This document shows, one piece after another, positions 25,172 to 34,124 of a stretch of DNA of 41,016 nucleotides. Below the pieces are notes generated by a model that saw only the letters and a list, made by a program, of their open reading frames with translations, made no database searches and was not told the DNA's origin. How positions within the stretch are numbered: the first letter of the stretch is position 1; each line of letters opens with the position of its first letter. This stretch comes from Candidatus Cloacimonadota bacterium. GTDB taxonomy: Bacteria > Cloacimonadota > Cloacimonadia > Cloacimonadales > TCS61. The position numbers and the translations under genes were made by a program. The DNA lies in contig JABIME010000007.1 in NCBI GenBank assembly GCA_018654125.1, positions 1-41,016 of the forward strand, given 5' to 3'.

Positions 25172-26713
25172 ATGGGATATGAAAATGTAACACAATCACT
25201 CGAAAAAGTGATTGAGATGAAAAACATTACCAAGAAATTTGGTGGTTTCGTAGCGAATGATTCTGTAAATCTGGATGTATTTAAAGGGAAAGTTCATGCA
25301 CTGCTTGGTGAGAATGGAGCTGGAAAATCTACTTTAATGAACATATTGTACGGACTTTATAGTCCCACATCAGGTGAGATTATGATCAACGGGAAAAAAG
25401 TAGATATCACAAATCCGAATATTGCTATTGATCATGGAATTGGTATGGTGCATCAACATTTCATGCTGGTAAAGCCATTTACTGTAGCACAGAATATTAT
25501 TTTAGGTAGAGAACCAACTTCCAAATTTAGTGTTCTGGACATGAAGAAAGCTCTTAGAGACGTTAAGGAGATTTCCGAACGGTATGGGCTTTATGTGGAT
25601 CCCAATGCAAAGATCGAAGATATTTCTGTTGGAATGCAGCAGAGAGTTGAAATCTTAAAAGCACTATATCGTGGTGCAGAAATACTAATACTTGATGAAC
25701 CAACAGCAGTTTTAACACCTCAAGAGATTGTTGAACTTATTCAAATTATAAAGAATCTAACTAAAGAGGGAAAATCAATAATTCTTATTAGTCATAAGCT
25801 TAAAGAAATTACAGATGCAGCTGATTTCTGTTTAATAATTAGACGTGGAAAACACATTGAAACAGTAGTTGTATCTGAAACTGATGAAGAGGGTTTAGCC
25901 TCTAAAATGGTAGGAAGGGAAGTAAGTTTTAGTGTTGCTAAAAATGAGAAAGAAGCAGGTAATGAAATTTTCTCGATTAAAGATCTTGTTGTTAAAGACA
26001 ACAGAGACATTATTGCTGTAGATAAACTTAACCTTTCTGTTAAGAAGGGTGAAATACTTGGTCTTGCAGGTATTGACGGCAACGGACAGACCGAATTGTT
26101 AGAGGCAATTACAGGTCTTAGAAAAGTAGAATCAGGAGTTATAAAGATTAATGGTGAAGATATTACAAACAACACACCATTCCAAGTTATAAATAAAAAA
26201 ATATCGCATATTCCAGAAGATAGACAAAAAAGAGGTCTTGTTTTAGATTTTGATATATCGGAAAATACAATACTAGAAAATTATTATAGAAGTCCATTCG
26301 CAAGAAAAGGAGTTCTTCAATATGATAACATCAAGGTCTATGCAAAAGAGTTGATCGATAAATTTGATGTTCGTCCTAATGAGGAATCTAAAATGGCAAG
26401 AACCCTTTCAGGTGGGAATCAACAGAAGGTAATAATTGCCAGAGAGGTTTCTAATGACCCAGATTTGCTTATAGCCGCACAACCAACAAGAGGACTCGAC
26501 GTCGGTGCAATCGAATTTGTTCATAAATCATTAATAGAACAGCGTGACAATAATAAAGCTGTATTCCTGATCTCTTTTGAACTTGATGAGATCATGAATG
26601 TTTCAGATAGAATTGCTGTAATTTATGAAGGTAAAATAGTGGGAATTGTAGATGCAAAAGATGCCGAAGTTGAAAAACTAGGATTAATGATGGCTGGCGG
26701 AGGCAACGTATGA
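25172..26713 (+). CDS. ABC transporter ATPase, purine nucleoside (BMP/YufO/PnrC-like) type
   Basis: Energises uptake of nucleosides. Two ABC domains in 513 residues. The first has Walker A GENGAGKST (46-54), the signature-like ISVGMQQRVEILKAL and Walker B LILDEPTAVLTP. The second has GIDGNGQTE in place of a normal Walker A (no Lys-Ser/Thr), LSGGNQQKVIIAREV and AAQPTRGLDVGA. A degenerate second Walker A is usual for this family (RbsA/YufO/NupO type). The order ATPase, permease, permease, BMP lipoprotein equals the pnr and yuf nucleoside systems rather than sugar systems, which have one permease type. Overlaps the first permease by 4 bases (ATGA). Confidence 0.92.
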   Translation: MGYENVTQSLEKVIEMKNITKKFGGFVANDSVNLDVFKGKVHALLGENGAGKSTLMNILYGLYSPTSGEIMINGKKVDITNPNIAIDHGIGMVHQHFMLVKPFTVAQNIILGREPTSKFSVLDMKKALRDVKEISERYGLYVDPNAKIEDISVGMQQRVEILKALYRGAEILILDEPTAVLTPQEIVELIQIIKNLTKEGKSIILISHKLKEITDAADFCLIIRRGKHIETVVVSETDEEGLASKMVGREVSFSVAKNEKEAGNEIFSIKDLVVKDNRDIIAVDKLNLSVKKGEILGLAGIDGNGQTELLEAITGLRKVESGVIKINGEDITNNTPFQVINKKISHIPEDRQKRGLVLDFDISENTILENYYRSPFARKGVLQYDNIKVYAKELIDKFDVRPNEESKMARTLSGGNQQKVIIAREVSNDPDLLIAAQPTRGLDVGAIEFVHKSLIEQRDNNKAVFLISFELDEIMNVSDRIAVIYEGKIVGIVDAKDAEVEKLGLMMAGGGNV

Positions 26714-27843
26714 AACTAACTTTAAGAAAGAAACTATATATTTTCGCAACTGAGAAAACAATAGGATTTACTTTGATTTCAATTTTCTTAGGACTTGTAG
26801 TAGGTGCTATTTTTCTCGCTGCTGCAGGCTTTAATCCATTTCAAGCTTATGGAATAATATTGCGTGGTATATTCTCTAAACCCAGCTATATTTCCTATAC
26901 AATTGTTCGTGCTACACCTCTAATTCTTACAGGACTTTCAATAGCATTTGCTTTTAAGACTGGTTTGTTTAATATTGGTGCAGAAGGACAATTCATTATT
27001 GGTTCGGTTGTGGCAACTGCAACTGGCTATTTCTTACATTTACCATTATTGATCCACATTCCTGTCGTAATTATTTCTGCCGTATTAGCAGCGGGAATAT
27101 GGGGTGGACTGGCTGGTTACTTTAAAGCAAAATTTGGTGTGCATGAAGTGATATCAACAATTATGCTGAATTGGATTGCTTTGTATTTCCAGAATTTCCT
27201 AATATATACTAAGGGATTCCAAAAGCCAGGAGGAGAAACTTCCTATTCTATTCAACCTACAGCAAATATGATGATCCTAAAAACTTGGAAACAATCAGAT
27301 GCAGGACGTGAATGGCTGTTACAGCATCCTTTTTGGAAAGACCTTTTAAGAACACCTATGAATTGGGGTTTTGCAATTGCAGTTCTAATGGCAATATTAG
27401 TTTGGTTCATCCTTAATAAAACATCACTTGGTTATAGATTGCGCGCAGTTGGGTTTAATAAATTTGCCGCAGAATATGGTGGTATTAATGTAAACAAAAA
27501 TATGATCATTTCAATGTTTATTGCTGGTGGTTTAGCTGGACTTGCAGGTGCATTACAAGTTGTTGGAGTTTCTCATAAAGTAACTCTTATTGCAGCAATG
27601 GAGGGTTATGGATTTGATGGCATCGCAGTTGCATTGATAGCTAACAGTAGTGCTCTTGGGTGCATATTAGCTGGAATCTTATTTGGAGCTCTAAAATATG
27701 GTGGAGCAAAAATCCAACCATTTATGCAGGCACCTTCTGAGGTGATCAGTATTGTAATTGGATCAATAGTATTTTTTATTTCAATTCCAAAATTAATCAA
27801 AGTAATCTTAACCAAAAAAAATAAAAAAGGGGGTTCAAAATGA
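26710..27843 (+). CDS. Nucleoside ABC transporter permease 1 (YufP/PnrD-like)
   Basis: BPD_transp_2-type permease of 377 residues with about eight to ten membrane segments. FNIGAEGQFIIGS and VHEVISTIMLNWIALY are family landmarks, and LRAVGFNKFAAEYGGINV is the cytoplasmic coupling loop. A longer external loop (about 170-215, rich in charged residues) sits before the second half. It overlaps both neighbours by 4 bases, so the three membrane-complex genes are translationally coupled. Confidence 0.92.
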   Translation: MKLTLRKKLYIFATEKTIGFTLISIFLGLVVGAIFLAAAGFNPFQAYGIILRGIFSKPSYISYTIVRATPLILTGLSIAFAFKTGLFNIGAEGQFIIGSVVATATGYFLHLPLLIHIPVVIISAVLAAGIWGGLAGYFKAKFGVHEVISTIMLNWIALYFQNFLIYTKGFQKPGGETSYSIQPTANMMILKTWKQSDAGREWLLQHPFWKDLLRTPMNWGFAIAVLMAILVWFILNKTSLGYRLRAVGFNKFAAEYGGINVNKNMIISMFIAGGLAGLAGALQVVGVSHKVTLIAAMEGYGFDGIAVALIANSSALGCILAGILFGALKYGGAKIQPFMQAPSEVISIVIGSIVFFISIPKLIKVILTKKNKKGGSK

Positions 27844-28790
27844 TAGATACAATATTTAGTAATCTTGCCTTGATAATTGGAACAACATTAATGTATTCAA
27901 CACCCCTGATATACACATCTCTTGGTGGAGTTTTATCAGAAAATTCCGGTGTTATTAATATAGGATTGGAAGGTATGATGGTAATTGGTGCTTTTGCAGG
28001 CGCAGCAATCGGATATTTTGTTGGCGATCCGTGGATTGCCTTTATCGGAGCTGGTATTGCCGGTGGTATGTTTGGACTTCTTCATGCATTTGCAAGCGTA
28101 ACATTTGGTGCAAATCAGGTTGTATCTGGTATTGCAGTTAATTTTTTGGGAATAGGTATAGCTCTATTCTTAAGCCGGATGTTCTTTGAGGGTGCTACAA
28201 TGACAAAATCTATTCCACTTGATAACAAAATGCCAAGACCTTTAAATGGAGTTTTTCCCGAAGGCTCTTTTTTAAGCATAATATTTGATAATCAATACGC
28301 AACTGTTTATTTAGCATTAATTATGGTTCTTATTATTTGGTTTTTTATGTACAAAACTAAATACGGCTTACGATTAAGATCTGTTGGTGAACATCCTACA
28401 GCAGCAGATACTTTGGGTATTAATGTAATACGAATTCGCTATTTTGCAGTTATAATGTCAGGTGTTTTTGCTGGATTTGGTGGAGCCGCAATGAGCTTGG
28501 CAATTGTTTCAAATTTTAGACCTACTTTAATTTCCGGACATGGCTTTATTGCACTTGCTGCAATGATATTTGGAAAATGGAAACCACAAGGAGCATTATT
28601 GGCATGTTTGCTATTTGGTGGAGCACAAGGAATAGCTGTGTTCTTAGGTCAGTTTAATTTTAGGATCTCTTCTCAATTAATAAGTATGTTACCTTATGTA
28701 ATAACTATAGTTGTACTCATTGGATTTGTTGGAAAGTCTGCTGCACCTTCTGCTGATGGTATTCCATACGAGAAGGAACATAAATTTTAG
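27840..28790 (+). CDS. Nucleoside ABC transporter permease 2 (YufQ/PnrE-like)
   Basis: The 316-residue partner of the preceding permease. Conserved parts: VLSENSGVINIGLEGMMVIGAF, GANQVVSGIAVNFLG, LRLRSVGEHPTAADTLGINV (coupling loop) and HGFIALAAMIFGKWKPQGAL. Hydrophobic throughout. The start overlaps the stop of permease 1 (ATGA). About 95 nt separate it from the binding protein, a gap containing a further promoter-like site and two inverted repeats. Confidence 0.92.
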   Translation: MIDTIFSNLALIIGTTLMYSTPLIYTSLGGVLSENSGVINIGLEGMMVIGAFAGAAIGYFVGDPWIAFIGAGIAGGMFGLLHAFASVTFGANQVVSGIAVNFLGIGIALFLSRMFFEGATMTKSIPLDNKMPRPLNGVFPEGSFLSIIFDNQYATVYLALIMVLIIWFFMYKTKYGLRLRSVGEHPTAADTLGINVIRIRYFAVIMSGVFAGFGGAAMSLAIVSNFRPTLISGHGFIALAAMIFGKWKPQGALLACLLFGGAQGIAVFLGQFNFRISSQLISMLPYVITIVVLIGFVGKSAAPSADGIPYEKEHKF

Positions 28791-28794
28791 GTTT

Positions 28795-28816
28795 ATCACT
28801 TGACACCAAAAGTGAT
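28795..28816 (+). promoter_or_regulatory. Inverted repeat overlapping a TTGACA box upstream of the BMP lipoprotein gene
   Basis: ATCACTT (28795-28801) and AAGTGAT (28810-28816) are perfect 7-base inverted repeats 8 bp apart. TTGACA (28800-28805) begins inside the left arm. A regulator bound here would cover the -35. Suggests separate control of the binding protein. Confidence 0.45.
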
Positions 28817-28844
28817 TTGAAAGTGTTTAGTTAAAGAAAAAAAT

Positions 28845-28863
28845 GCTACATTGAAGTAGCTTT
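28845..28863 (+). promoter_or_regulatory. Small hairpin in the leader of the BMP lipoprotein gene
   Basis: GCTAC-ATTGAA-GTAGC followed by TTT. May stabilise the 5' end or attenuate read-through from the permease genes. The short T-run makes full termination unlikely. Confidence 0.4.
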
Positions 28864-28886
28864 AAAAAATAAGGAAGGAGATGCAA

Positions 28887-29897
28887 ATGTTTAAAAGAAT
28901 TATTACGATTTTTGTTCTTGCGTTATTTGTTTTGTCTGTTGTAAGTTGTGGACAAGCACAAAAGGAATCAGGTATTAAGGTTGCAATGGTAACAGATGTT
29001 GGTGGAATTAATGACCAATCATTCAACCAATCAGCTTGGGAAGGATTAAAAAGAGCTGAGAAAGAATTTGCTATTGCAGTTAGCTATCTTGAGTCAACTC
29101 AAGATGCAGATTATTCACCAAATATGGAAACTTTACTTGATGCTGGAAATAACTTAATCTGGGGTATTGGTTTCAAAATGGGCGATACAATTAAAGAGAA
29201 AGCTTTAGCTAATCCAGATCAAAATTATGCTATTATCGATTATGCTTATGGTGAAGAAACTCCAGCAAACGTAGTTGGTGTTGTATTTAAAGAGCAAGAG
29301 CCATCATTCTTAGTTGGTTATATTGCAGGTAAAATGACAAAAACTAATAAAGTTGGTTTTGTTGGTGGAATGAAATTCCCTTTGATCGAGAAATTTGAAT
29401 ATGGTTTCAAAGCTGGAGTTAAATTAGCTAATCCTGATGCTGAAATTTTAGCACAGTATGCAGATTCTTTTACAGATGCAGCCAAAGGTAAAGCTATTGC
29501 AAATCAAATGTATGAAAATAATGCTGACATAGTTTATCATGCAGCTGGTGGTGTTGGTGATGGCGTTATTGAAGCAGCTAAAGAACAAGATAAATTTGCA
29601 ATTGGTGTAGATAGAGACCAAAATTCACTTGCTCCTGAGCATGTAATTACATCAGCTATGAAAAGAGTTGATAATGCAATATTTAACATTGCTGCACTCC
29701 TCGTAAAAGATGAATTCCCAGGTGGATCAACTGTTGGTTACGGTTTAAAAGAAGGCGGTGTTGGAATTGCTCCTACATCATATAAACTTGTTCCTGCTGA
29801 GATCTTAGAAGAAGTTGAAGAACTTAAAGCTAAAGTTATCTCAGGTGAGATCGTAGTTCCAAGTACACCTGATACTTTTGCTGAATGGATGAAGTAA
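28887..29897 (+). CDS. BMP-family nucleoside-binding lipoprotein (PnrA/TmpC-like)
   Basis: Substrate-binding lipoprotein of the nucleoside transporter. Lipobox LSVVSC with Cys21 as the lipidated residue when counted from ATG 28887. The BMP pattern is clear: KVAMVTDVGGINDQSFNQSAWEG, VGFVGGMKFPLIEKFEYGFKAG, YHAAGGVGDGVIEAA, AIGVDRDQNS and TSAMKRVDNAIF. Characterised relatives such as Treponema PnrA bind purine nucleosides, which fits a genome with a full purine pathway nearby. ATG 28881 touches the AAGGAAGGAG site directly, so ATG 28887, six bases from it, is the better start. A strong terminator follows. Confidence 0.93.
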   Translation: MFKRIITIFVLALFVLSVVSCGQAQKESGIKVAMVTDVGGINDQSFNQSAWEGLKRAEKEFAIAVSYLESTQDADYSPNMETLLDAGNNLIWGIGFKMGDTIKEKALANPDQNYAIIDYAYGEETPANVVGVVFKEQEPSFLVGYIAGKMTKTNKVGFVGGMKFPLIEKFEYGFKAGVKLANPDAEILAQYADSFTDAAKGKAIANQMYENNADIVYHAAGGVGDGVIEAAKEQDKFAIGVDRDQNSLAPEHVITSAMKRVDNAIFNIAALLVKDEFPGGSTVGYGLKEGGVGIAPTSYKLVPAEILEEVEELKAKVISGEIVVPSTPDTFAEWMK

Positions 29898-29924
29898 TTA
29901 GTTAATTGTAACTTAATATAAATT

Positions 29925-29957
29925 GGAAGCCCCAGAAAATTCGGGGCTTCCTTTCTT
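29925..29957 (+). terminator. Rho-independent terminator of the nucleoside transporter operon
   Basis: Perfect 9-bp GC-rich stem GGAAGCCCC / GGGGCTTCC around AGAAAATTC, followed by TTTCTTT. Confidence 0.9.
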
Positions 29958-29975
29958 TATAAAAGGGTAAGAATA

Positions 29976-30812
29976 ATGAGTAAAACAGGAATTCTATATA
30001 TCGTTCCAACTCCAATTGGTAATTTAGGTGATATCACTTTTAGAGCAGTTGAAGTTCTTAAAAATGTATCACTTATTGGAGCTGAGGACACAAGAAATTC
30101 TAAGAAGTTGTTGAATCATTATAATATTGAAACTCAAATGATAAGTTATCATAAGTTCAATGAGCGCAAACGTGTTGAACAATTAATTGGTAAATTACAA
30201 AATGGAGAAGATATTGCAATCATCTCAGATGCTGGAACACCTGGTATTTCAGATCCATCAAGTATCATTATTGAAGAAGCTATCGCTAATGATATAAAAG
30301 TGGAAGTATTGCCAGGCGCTACGGCATTTATACCGGCTTTAGTAGCATCAGGATTAAATTGCGAGAGATTCCAATTTATTGGATTCCTACCAGAGAAAAA
30401 TAAAACGCGTGATGAAATTCTGCAAAAAATTAAAGATAATGAAAATACGTTGGTATTTTATGAAGCTCCACACAAATTACATAAATTCATGCAAAGATTA
30501 TTTGATATTTTTGGAAATCGTAAAGTAGTGGTTGCCCGAGAAATTTCTAAGATTTACGAAACTTATTATCGTACATCAATAAAAAATATAATTGAAAATA
30601 ATGAGCAAATTATTGCAAAAGGTGAATTTGTAATTTTAGTTGAAGGTTCAGAAAAAAGAACATTCACCGATAGTGAATTAGAAGAAAAAATTATTGTATT
30701 ATTAAAAAATGGAGAATCAAAGAAAAAGACCGTAAAACTTGTTGCAGATGAAACAGGTGAGCAAAAGAATAGAATTTATAAATTGGCGCTAGAGCTTGAT
30801 ATTGAATATTAA
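29976..30812 (+). CDS. rsmI: 16S rRNA (cytidine-1402 2'-O)-methyltransferase
   Basis: SAM-dependent methyltransferase of the tetrapyrrole-methylase fold that 2'-O-methylates C1402 in the ribosomal decoding centre. The N-terminal LYIVPTPIGNLGDITFRAVE is diagnostic; GAEDTRNSKKLL, SDAGTPGISDPSS and PGATAFIPALVASGL form the SAM and active-site region. FYEAPHKLHKFM and VVAREISKIYE complete the pattern. The 278-residue length is typical and the C-terminal charged helix is present. ATG with a weak AAAAGGG upstream, right after the terminator of the preceding operon. Confidence 0.95.
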   Translation: MSKTGILYIVPTPIGNLGDITFRAVEVLKNVSLIGAEDTRNSKKLLNHYNIETQMISYHKFNERKRVEQLIGKLQNGEDIAIISDAGTPGISDPSSIIIEEAIANDIKVEVLPGATAFIPALVASGLNCERFQFIGFLPEKNKTRDEILQKIKDNENTLVFYEAPHKLHKFMQRLFDIFGNRKVVVAREISKIYETYYRTSIKNIIENNEQIIAKGEFVILVEGSEKRTFTDSELEEKIIVLLKNGESKKKTVKLVADETGEQKNRIYKLALELDIEY

Positions 30813-30875
30813 TTTGACTTTAAAAATAGTAATAAATTTATTGAATAAAATATAATTTAAAATGGAGGAATGAGT

Positions 30876-31202
30876 ATGTTTCCAGGTGGAAAAAAAGGAA
30901 TGAAGGATCTCATGAAACAGGCAAAAAAGATGCAGGATGAGATGATGAAGGCTCAGGAAGAGCTTTCGAGTAAGATTGTAGAAGGAACTTCCGGTGGTGG
31001 AATGGTAAAAGTTGAGATGAATGGCAAAAACCAGTTAGTTTCTTTGAATATTGATAAAGAGGTTGTAGACCCTGATGACATAGAAATGTTAGAGGATCTC
31101 ATAATTGCTGCAGTTAATGAAGCTCATGACAAGATAGCAAAATCGAGTGAAGAAGAAATGGGTAAGCTAACAGGTGGCTTAAAAATACCAGGAATGTTTT
31201 AA
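30876..31202 (+). CDS. ybaB: YbaB/EbfC nucleoid-associated protein
   Basis: Small DNA-binding dimer usually encoded with recR, as here. KGMKDLMKQAKKMQDEMMKAQEEL is the N-terminal helix and EGTSGGGMVKVEMNGKNQLVSLNID the core sheet. From ATG 30876 the protein has 108 residues, typical for the family, and GGAGG lies 7 nt upstream; ATG 30870 is almost fused to that site and is unlikely. TTGACT at 30814-30819 could promote ybaB-recR separately from rsmI. dnaX, often the first gene of this cluster, is absent. Confidence 0.93.
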   Translation: MFPGGKKGMKDLMKQAKKMQDEMMKAQEELSSKIVEGTSGGGMVKVEMNGKNQLVSLNIDKEVVDPDDIEMLEDLIIAAVNEAHDKIAKSSEEEMGKLTGGLKIPGMF

Positions 31203-31228
31203 AGTAAATTGCAATAAGGCAATAAATA

Positions 31229-31828
31229 ATGTTTAATGGCTTTTTAGAAGATCTTGTAAATAACCTGAAGAAACTTCCGGGAATTGGATCTAAAACAGCA
31301 CAACGGTTGGCTATTCATCTTATTAGTAAAGAGAAGGCAGATGCTGTGAGCTTGGCGGATTCTATTAAGGTTGCTGTACAAAGTTATGATAATTGCTCTG
31401 TTTGCAATATGTTATCAGAAACAGAACCATGTAAGTTTTGCAGTGATGAAACAAGACTATCAAATGTTATTTGCGTTGTTGAGAATACGCAAGACGCATA
31501 TCTCATTGAAGATCTACATGAGTTTAAGGGAAAATATTTTGTGTTAAATGAATTACTCTCACCACTCGATGGAATTGGCCCGGATGAGATTAATTTTCCA
31601 AAATTAGAAAAGATGATTATCTCTGGGAAGATCAACGAAATAATTCTAGCTTTGAATCCTTCAGCAGAAGGTGAAAGTACAATAAATTTTTTAGCTTCGC
31701 AATTTGAAGGAAAAAATGTTAAAATAACCAGGCTTTCTACAGGTCTTCCTTTTGGTGGAGATATTGAATATACAAGTTCACTAACTTTGAGTAATGCTTT
31801 TAAAAGAAGATATTCGGTAACAGAATAG
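31229..31828 (+). CDS. recR: Recombination mediator RecR
   Basis: Works with RecO and RecF to load RecA at gaps. N-terminal helix-hairpin-helix LKKLPGIGSKTAQRLAIHL, zinc finger Cys56, 59, 68 and 71 (CSVCN and CKFC), then a Toprim domain (VVENTQDAYLIEDL and FKGKYFVLNELLSPLDGIGP). The 199-residue length is normal. It follows ybaB by 26 nt and overlaps the next gene by one base (TAGTG). Confidence 0.96.
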   Translation: MFNGFLEDLVNNLKKLPGIGSKTAQRLAIHLISKEKADAVSLADSIKVAVQSYDNCSVCNMLSETEPCKFCSDETRLSNVICVVENTQDAYLIEDLHEFKGKYFVLNELLSPLDGIGPDEINFPKLEKMIISGKINEIILALNPSAEGESTINFLASQFEGKNVKITRLSTGLPFGGDIEYTSSLTLSNAFKRRYSVTE

Positions 31829-32547
31829 TGCAGAAAGTATTTACGTTCATTATTGTAATAACAATTTTTATAGTTAATCTACAGGCAAAACAAATTAATG
31901 AAAGTGTTATATTATTACATGGATTAGGTGATGTTAAGCTTTCGATGTTGAAACTTGAAATTGCATTAAAAGAAGAAGGCTATACAACAAAGAATATTGG
32001 ATATTCATCTAATGGCGAGACAATAGAATCATTGGCAGAAAAGGAATTATCTGAAATTGTAGAAAGATATAAGAAGATTGGTTTTGATAAAATACATTTT
32101 GTTACTCATTCGATGGGTGGATTAATTGTAAGATGCTATCTTCAAGATCATGAACTTCCTGAAGGCAGCCGAATCGTAATGCTTAGCCCACCCAATAAAG
32201 GATCAGAAGTAGCCGATCATTTTAAAGAAAGCAAACTTTATAATCTTATAGTTGGAGATGTGGGGCAAGAGCTTGCTACGGATTCTAATATTTTATCAGA
32301 GCTTAAACAAATTATTCCTGAAATTGGGATTATTGCAGGAGATAAAAGTACAAATTCTTACTTTTCTAAAATCATTCCTGGTGAAGATGATGGCAGAGTT
32401 GCAGTTGATAATACAAAACTTATTGAAATGAAAGATTTTATGATAGTACACAGCACTCATTTAACTATAAAATATAATGATGAAGTTATTAGGCAAACCG
32501 TTTTCTTCCTACAGAATGGAAAGTTTTATAAAAACAAAAAAGAATAG
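31828..32547 (+). CDS. Secreted alpha/beta hydrolase, lipase/PGAP1-like
   Basis: Signal peptide at 1-20 (FTFIIVITIFIVNLQA). The hydrolase fold shows LLHGLGD (oxyanion strand), the nucleophile elbow THSMGG with Ser95, Asp187 or Asp188 in GEDDGRV, and His208 or His211 in VHSTHLT, giving a full Ser-Asp-His triad. VILLHGLGD and the short 239-residue length resemble secreted triacylglycerol lipases and PGAP1-type esterases. Likely periplasmic or outer-membrane lipid ester hydrolase; substrate unknown. The start is GTG overlapping the recR stop, so it depends on the recR transcript. The next gene, an Ig-like lipoprotein, follows after 3 nt. Confidence 0.8.
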   Translation: MQKVFTFIIVITIFIVNLQAKQINESVILLHGLGDVKLSMLKLEIALKEEGYTTKNIGYSSNGETIESLAEKELSEIVERYKKIGFDKIHFVTHSMGGLIVRCYLQDHELPEGSRIVMLSPPNKGSEVADHFKESKLYNLIVGDVGQELATDSNILSELKQIIPEIGIIAGDKSTNSYFSKIIPGEDDGRVAVDNTKLIEMKDFMIVHSTHLTIKYNDEVIRQTVFFLQNGKFYKNKKE

Positions 32548-32550
32548 ATC

Positions 32551-33846
32551 ATGAAAAAATTAATAATCATAATTATTTCTCTTACAATTTTTTTATTTTT
32601 AATTTCTTGTGGTCATAAGAAAAGCCCTACAGGTGGGAAAAAAGATACGATAAATCCAGAAATAGTTTCTGTAACACCAGATGAATACAGTAATATAAGC
32701 GATTCAAATATCGAAATTATATTTTCTAAACCAATCGAACGTAATTCAATTTTTTTAGGAATTTATATCCACCCTCCAATATTAAAGAAAAAATACATTT
32801 GGGACGGGAACATATTAACGATTAAGATCATGGAAGAGTTAGAGAATGATACAAATTATTATTTTAATTTTTCTAGTAAGATCAAAGGTGAACATGGTAA
32901 TTTCCTAAGCAAAAACAGTACTTATATTTTTGCAAGTGGCGAACTTAACTCTAACCGAATTTCTGGTAATTTTTCATTCGAAAAGATAGAAGATGCTAAC
33001 AAGAAGATTCAGATGACAATTTTAACATCAGATTCAACAGAAGTGTTTTCAAAAGTTGCTTTTGGTGGAACATATATTATAGAAGATTTAAATAAAGTAG
33101 AATACATTATAAGGGCTTTTATCGATAAAAACACAAATGAAAAATACGATTATGAAAGTGAACCATATTTCCAAGAAGTTATCAATCCTGTAACGTCTTC
33201 TATAACAGATATATACCTATCTTATGCCGATACTTTAAAGCCAGAAATAGAATCAGCAATTGTAAAATATAATAACAATATTAATATTAAATTTTCAGAG
33301 CCAATCGTTTCAGTGTCTGAGATCTTAATTGTTACTGCCGATTCATTAGAAACCAACTCAGATGTAATCGCACATTATTTATATGAAGACGAACTTTCTA
33401 TTCTTACAACTAACTTAGATACACTTAAATACAAAATAACTATTAAAGAAATAATAGATAGCAAAGATAATATTACAGGGGAAGGGGCGTTATTAATTGA
33501 TGGCAACACGCTAATAGATTCAATTCCACCGGAAGTAGTTTCATCAACCCCCCGAACAGGTTCTTCTGTAAATACTTTCCTTCCTAAAATATCGGTTCAT
33601 TTTTCTGAAATCATACTAGAGGATGATATTGAAACACAATTAATAGAAATTGAGACTGGAAATGTTGAAGATGTTGTTGTTCTAAATAGTAATTCTAAAC
33701 ATTATATTTTTAGTTCTCAACACAAACTAAATAACTACTCATCTTACAAATTTAATGTTTCAGCAAAAGATATTAATGGGAATATCATGATGAACCCACT
33801 TGAGATAATTTTCCTTCCAATTGTAAGGAATGCAAAAAAAGAATAA
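32551..33846 (+). CDS. Lipoprotein with bacterial Ig-like (SbsA-type) domains
   Basis: Lipobox LISC with Cys20. Residues about 35-125 (INPEIVSVTPDEYSNISDSNIEIIFSKPI broken by strands) and the C-terminal segment beginning SIPPEVVSSTPRTGSSVNTF match SbsA-type Ig-like domains. PTGGKKDTINPEI after the lipobox is typical of envelope lipoproteins in Bacteroidetes-related phyla. In between lies a prealbumin- or carboxypeptidase-regulatory-like segment (RAFIDKNTNEKYDYESEPYF). No catalytic motif is visible; role likely structural or adhesive at the cell surface. Its placement 3 nt behind the lipase gene suggests the two act together. Confidence 0.75.
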   Translation: MKKLIIIIISLTIFLFLISCGHKKSPTGGKKDTINPEIVSVTPDEYSNISDSNIEIIFSKPIERNSIFLGIYIHPPILKKKYIWDGNILTIKIMEELENDTNYYFNFSSKIKGEHGNFLSKNSTYIFASGELNSNRISGNFSFEKIEDANKKIQMTILTSDSTEVFSKVAFGGTYIIEDLNKVEYIIRAFIDKNTNEKYDYESEPYFQEVINPVTSSITDIYLSYADTLKPEIESAIVKYNNNINIKFSEPIVSVSEILIVTADSLETNSDVIAHYLYEDELSILTTNLDTLKYKITIKEIIDSKDNITGEGALLIDGNTLIDSIPPEVVSSTPRTGSSVNTFLPKISVHFSEIILEDDIETQLIEIETGNVEDVVVLNSNSKHYIFSSQHKLNNYSSYKFNVSAKDINGNIMMNPLEIIFLPIVRNAKKE

Positions 33847-34124
33847 ATGTCTTGTGACAGCTATATATCTAAAACAAAAAGACTTAGCTATGACTGATAA
33901 GCATGTTCAAATTACTCTGAAAAATATTTAACTTATTATAATACAATTAGATAAGATATATATAGCAAAAATTTCTTGACACAATTACTGAATAAAATTC
34001 ATTTAGGCATGTTCATAATATAAGAATAGAATGTGATAATTAAAAAGTGAGTTTAACTATCGTAATTAAGTTTAGTTAATTTAAATTAGCTAATGTGTGT
34101 TAAAAAAAATCTAGGGAGAAAAAG
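33847..34124. other. Intergenic region with promoter and long leader
   Basis: No gene seen. It has no clear terminator for the lipoprotein gene. CTTGACA is at 33975-33981. The 9-mer GCATGTTCA occurs twice in direct orientation, near 33901 and 34008, flanking the TTGACA. The next gene starts about 140 bp beyond TTGACA, giving a leader of roughly 110 nt, AT-rich and without a recognised riboswitch. Confidence 0.4.
33976..33981 (+). promoter_or_regulatory. TTGACA -35-like hexamer of the outer-membrane protein gene at 34125
   Basis: Perfect TTGACA preceded by TC. Followed at 20 bp by TTTAG, a sequence also seen at the same distance after the BMP lipoprotein TTGACA. Confidence 0.4.

Noticed and set aside
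25792..26175. 127-residue - strand open frame
   Set aside because: Shadow of the ABC ATPase gene, low-complexity Ser-rich translation, no start signal.
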